A DNA stretch of 64,000 nt, taken from assembly GCA_004570955.1 (NCBI GenBank), contig SPPL01000011.1, positions 1 to 64,000 of the forward strand, in the 5' to 3' direction. This stretch comes from Jeotgalicoccus nanhaiensis (GTDB lineage: Bacteria > Bacillota > Bacilli > Staphylococcales > Salinicoccaceae). Shown piece after piece: positions 60,923 to 64,000 of the stretch. The notes beneath the pieces were generated by a model. It was given only the letters and a program-made list of their open reading frames with translations. It made no database searches and was not told the origin of the DNA. A program made the translations under genes and the position numbers. The stretch's first letter is position 1. Each line of letters begins with the position of its first letter.

Positions 60923-61963
60923 CTATACTGCTTTGCCGCAGCACTTTTTATACTTTTTGCCGCTGCCGCAAGGGCATGGATCGTTACGTCCGACCTTCAC
61001 TTCTTTAACGATTGTTTTCTGTCCGATATCCGCTTCGCTTTTCCCGCGGTACTGGAAGTGCCGCGTATGTCTTACGACATCGCGAATCAGCTCAAAGAAT
61101 TCATCTTCTTCCGCTTTCGATTTAAATTGATAACCAAGATTTTTTATTTCCCCGGAAATTTCTTCGCGTTTTTGTCCGCTGATAACCATGCGGAGCACAT
61201 GCAGATACAATTCATAATCCGATGCAACACTCGTATTCAGATGTTTTGAGACCCATTTTTTTAAATCTTCGTGCGCTGCTGATTCATCAATATAGCCCGG
61301 GTTGCTGAATTTGATAAATTTCCCGAATTCCGGCTCATAATACTTATATTTCTGCTGGGCATTCCGGATAATTTCATACTGCTTATCAGTCATATCATCA
61401 ATAATAAATTCCTGGTTTTTATTATTTACAGTAATGACGTAAGGCGAGCGATTGACCAGATCCACCACTTCATCAATCGTGATATCCATGCCGTAATATT
61501 TTTTAAACAAATGAACAATCTGTTTAAATTCAACCACACCGTATAAATGCAGGGCGGAGCGTATTAAATTCAGCTGCCGCTGTATCGCTGTCCGTTTTTC
61601 GCGGTTTTTTTCAGTATCGACTGTCTCAAATTTTTCCAGTACTTCATCGATAATAAAAAAGTTATCTTCTTCATTCAGCAGCTCGTAGGCAAAACCCATT
61701 ATATATAAGCCGTAGACATCCGCCAGACTGAGATTTCTGCCGTCCTCTATGTTTTTTGACCCCTGCTGCCAGCTCGTAAGTGCAGGTTCGTCACTGTAAA
61801 GATATGCATATTCCAGCACATCCGCATTCAGCAGGTTTTTCGATATCTCTGTTATCAAGCCATCCTTGTCCAGTGCTTCTTCGTTTGTTACTCCGGTATT
61901 GACCGCAAGCTGGTGCAGATCTTCCAAGTCATACTTTTTCAAATAAGCTGCAGTGTTTGTCAT
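60923..61963 (-). CDS. SEC-C motif protein of unknown function
   Basis: This 346-aa largely helical protein ends in a zinc-binding SEC-C motif, [19 protein letters not shown] (about residues 325-343). The N-terminal segment resembles small helical Rho_N/SAP-like folds ([17 protein letters not shown]). No catalytic motif is visible. SEC-C zinc fingers occur in SecA and unrelated nucleic-acid-linked proteins. SD AAAGGAG. Confidence 0.82.
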   Translation of the reverse strand: MTNTAAYLKKYDLEDLHQLAVNTGVTNEEALDKDGLITEISKNLLNADVLEYAYLYSDEPALTSWQQGSKNIEDGRNLSLADVYGLYIMGFAYELLNEEDNFFIIDEVLEKFETVDTEKNREKRTAIQRQLNLIRSALHLYGVVEFKQIVHLFKKYYGMDITIDEVVDLVNRSPYVITVNNKNQEFIIDDMTDKQYEIIRNAQQKYKYYEPEFGKFIKFSNPGYIDESAAHEDLKKWVSKHLNTSVASDYELYLHVLRMVISGQKREEISGEIKNLGYQFKSKAEEDEFFELIRDVVRHTRHFQYRGKSEADIGQKTIVKEVKVGRNDPCPCGSGKKYKKCCGKAV

Positions 61964-62086
61964 ATATAACGACTCCTTTACTGAACTGTTGGTAAGGCAA
62001 TTTTATCATATATGCCGAAATATGCTAAAATTTAAACAGCATCAGCATCTTAAAATATAAACTGAAGATAGGAGCTTTTACAAAAT

Positions 62087-62938
62087 ATGAAGGCAATTGC
62101 TCTCGATTTGGATGGTACGGTTTTAAATAATTCAGGTGAATTCCCCGATTCTCTTGCGGATACTTTACAGGAAGTTCACGATAAAGGTATTAAAATTATT
62201 ATCGCGACCGGACGTTCACTGCAGATGATCCATGAAAAAGTGCCGCACAGTGTGCAAGTTGACGGCTATGTCGCCGCAAGCGGCATGACGGTCCACCACG
62301 GCGATACGCTGCTTTCACATACTGCTTTTTCAAAAGACCAGGTGGAATTCGTATTATCGCAGGTACGCGAGCACAAAATCTACTACGAAATGACAACCGG
62401 CAGACACGGCGGCCCGTATACATTTAAAGAAGACCGCGATTATTCTGTCGATGATCTTACACAAACACCTGACGCGACTGTGCTCGAATATGAAAATATC
62501 GGTACTGCGCGCACGCTGAACAGTACAGAACAGTGGATTGACGAAGATGGAATCGACCGGGCCGATATTATAAAGTTTTATTTTTTCAGCAATGATAAGG
62601 AAAAACTGGAACGCTGGTTTACACTGCTGAATGAAAAATTCACATCTGATGCAGGCTATCAGATATACCGTACATCAAACCACAACTCTGAAATTATGGT
62701 TTACGGCACTGATAAAGGCACCGGCCTTATGACCCTCGTCGATACGATGAATATTTCTATCGGTGACGTTCACGCGTTCGGCGATTCCATGAATGACATC
62801 CCAATGTTTAAAGCTGCCGGAAAATCGACTGCGATGCAAAATGCCAAAGAAGATGTCAAGGCAATTGCGGATGATGTTACCGAATTCAGCTGTGATGAAG
62901 ACGGTCTCGAGCACTATCTTAGAAAAAACTATCTATAA
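62087..62938 (+). CDS. Cof-type HAD family phosphatase
   Basis: This 283-aa HAD type IIB hydrolase has motif I LDLDGTVLNN (Asp7, Asp9), motif II ATGRS and motif IV HAFGDSMNDIPMF, with a C2B cap between. Members dephosphorylate sugar phosphates or flavin and PLP intermediates; specificity is not readable. The start has GGAG 10-12 nt upstream. It converges with the next gene and overlaps it by 6 bp. Confidence 0.9.
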   Translation: MKAIALDLDGTVLNNSGEFPDSLADTLQEVHDKGIKIIIATGRSLQMIHEKVPHSVQVDGYVAASGMTVHHGDTLLSHTAFSKDQVEFVLSQVREHKIYYEMTTGRHGGPYTFKEDRDYSVDDLTQTPDATVLEYENIGTARTLNSTEQWIDEDGIDRADIIKFYFFSNDKEKLERWFTLLNEKFTSDAGYQIYRTSNHNSEIMVYGTDKGTGLMTLVDTMNISIGDVHAFGDSMNDIPMFKAAGKSTAMQNAKEDVKAIADDVTEFSCDEDGLEHYLRKNYL

Positions 62939-63571
62939 TAATTTATCTTCATCCCTTATGGATTTTTTAATCGGCATGTACCAGACGTGCCCTTCCATTA
63001 ATTCCATAGGGGATATTTCATGGGCTCCGTCCGTTAATTTAACCGTGACGTTTGCTCCTTTGTTTTCGAGTTTTCTTTTCAGTGTGTAAGATTCGCCGGC
63101 TGTAGCGACCATATCCTGCGCTCCGGCTGTCAGCAGCACATCTGTATCAAACAGCATATCTTTCCCGGTTGTTTCACTGCGGTACGCGCTGTGCATCAGC
63201 ATTGCGCCCCTGACACCGAGATCGTAATTCAGCATCAGATAAGCCGCGATGTTCGCACCGTTGGAATAGCCGATGATAACGGCTTTTCCAAGATCGAAAT
63301 TGTAATCGCCGCTCAGTTTTTTTAATTCCCCGTAAATTTTATCCCCTTCTTCTTTTAAACTCTGTTCGTCGTACTGTTTTAGAGATAAACGTTTAAAGAA
63401 ACGTGTCTGCCCGTTCTCGTCAACATCTCCTCTGAAACTTAAAATATTCGCTTCACTGTTTACAGTTGTCGCGACTTCCAAGAGATCAGTCTCCCGGCCG
63501 CCGGTGCCGTGAAATAATATGAGTGTTTCTTTCGCGTTTTCTTTTCTCGATTTAATATATAAATGTTTCAT
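62933..63571 (-). CDS. Alpha/beta hydrolase (MhqD-like carboxylesterase)
   Basis: This 212-aa hydrolase has the oxyanion motif LFHGTGG, nucleophile GYSNGAN, Asp in LLTAGAQDMV and His in DGAHEIS. This matches phospholipase/carboxylesterase-like proteins such as MhqD/YodD. It is divergent from a VOC dioxygenase, and that pairing recalls the quinone-responsive mhq operon genes. SD AGGAGG. Confidence 0.85.
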   Translation of the reverse strand: MKHLYIKSRKENAKETLILFHGTGGRETDLLEVATTVNSEANILSFRGDVDENGQTRFFKRLSLKQYDEQSLKEEGDKIYGELKKLSGDYNFDLGKAVIIGYSNGANIAAYLMLNYDLGVRGAMLMHSAYRSETTGKDMLFDTDVLLTAGAQDMVATAGESYTLKRKLENKGANVTVKLTDGAHEISPMELMEGHVWYMPIKKSIRDEDKLL

Positions 63572-63645
63572 GCCAAGTCCTCCTAATAGAGATACGTATA
63601 CTTGTATTATATAATAACATCAAAGAGATTAAAGGAGGATGCATT

Positions 63646-64000
63646 GTGAGCGCATACGGCATTCATCACGTATCGGCAATTACGAAAGATATTATTGAAA
63701 ATCACGATTTCTTTACACAGTTTCTCGGTCACAGACTGGTTAAAAAAACGGTCAATCAGGACAGTCCTGATATGTATCATTTATTTTACAGCGACTACAA
63801 AGGGACACCTGGAACAGACGTTACATTTTTTGAAATCGGCCTGGCGCCAAAATACACACCGGGAACAAACTCCATCTCCCGTACAATTTTAAGAGTACCG
63901 TCAGTCGAAGCTATTGAGTATTTCAGAGAGCGCATGGAAGAACAGGGTGTTTATCACGAAGGTATCACCGATTACTTCGGAGAAACGATGATGAAGTTCT
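63646..64000 (+). CDS. VOC-family ring-cleaving dioxygenase (MhqO-like), 3'-truncated by window end
   Basis: The first 118 codons are present. The product begins VSAYGIHHVSAITKD and contains DFFTQFLGHRLVKKTVNQD, MYHLFYSDYKG and GTDVTFFEIG, typical of MhqO/MhqA extradiol dioxygenases with metal-binding His in HHVSAI. The start is GTG at 63646 behind GGAGGA. The frame is open to the window edge. It is divergent from the MhqD-like hydrolase. Confidence 0.88.
   Translation, partial: MSAYGIHHVSAITKDIIENHDFFTQFLGHRLVKKTVNQDSPDMYHLFYSDYKGTPGTDVTFFEIGLAPKYTPGTNSISRTILRVPSVEAIEYFRERMEEQGVYHEGITDYFGETMMKF

Overview
This 64 kb window is a chromosomal segment of a low-to-moderate GC Firmicute of the Staphylococcaceae/Salinicoccaceae group (Jeotgalicoccus- or Salinicoccus-like). 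The evidence is gene order: mazEF-rsbUVW-sigB without rsbRST, acpS-alr, murF-rodA-cls-yidC-thiMED-sceD-like-ssb-ywpF-fabZ-murA-atp operon, then mnaA-upp-glyA-rpiB-ywlE-tsaC-prmC-prfA-rpmE2-rho, and glpX-murA2-fsa-pyrG-rpoE. It also carries strong GGAGG ribosome binding sites and TTG/GTG starts. Almost everything is core housekeeping. I see no prophage, IS element, CRISPR array, integron or obvious genomic island. Genus is inference; no identity search was possible.

Layout. 1-670: the 5' end of a 16S rRNA gene (minus strand) preceded by tRNA-Gly, tRNA-Leu and tRNA-Glu, with three near-ideal promoters. 986-4679: catalase with a PerR-box promoter, and Tex. 4741-8028: SigB regulatory module plus MazEF. 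8102-12065: alr, acpS and three bacterial PH-domain proteins. 12164-18869: RNA helicase cshA, an esterase, murF, rodA, a 49-aa protein, and cardiolipin synthase followed by a large intergenic dyad. 19107-25819: yidC, TPP-riboswitch-controlled thiD-thiM-thiE, an ABC-2 exporter, and a secreted LysM/Rpf-like muralytic enzyme with two WalR-type boxes. 26275-36605: ssb-like gene, ywpF, murA-fabZ cluster, and the complete F1Fo ATP synthase operon. 36731-46002: UDP-GlcNAc epimerase, nucleotide salvage, serine hydroxymethyltransferase and the translation/termination genes. 46294-51789: glpX, second murA, fsa, pyrG with a CTP-sensing attenuator, rpoE. 51863-64000: tandem-GNAT protein and BCCT transporter with divergent SigB-like promoters, coaW, an orphan ABC ATPase, osmC, proBA, AhpD-like protein, a split CHR transporter pair, SEC-C protein, HAD phosphatase, alpha/beta hydrolase and a truncated VOC dioxygenase.

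How it fits together: the region concentrates envelope synthesis (murF, rodA, two murA, cls, mnaA, yidC), energy (atp), and stress physiology. SigB probably controls its own operon through a promoter in front of rsbV, and also the osmolyte transporter and the GNAT gene. PerR probably controls catalase, and WalR the muralytic enzyme. Compared with gene orders I remember from Staphylococcus aureus and Bacillus subtilis, ddl, tenA, tdk and fbaA are missing from their usual slots. The most useful observations are the regulatory elements. I did not find a convincing wholly new multi-gene system.
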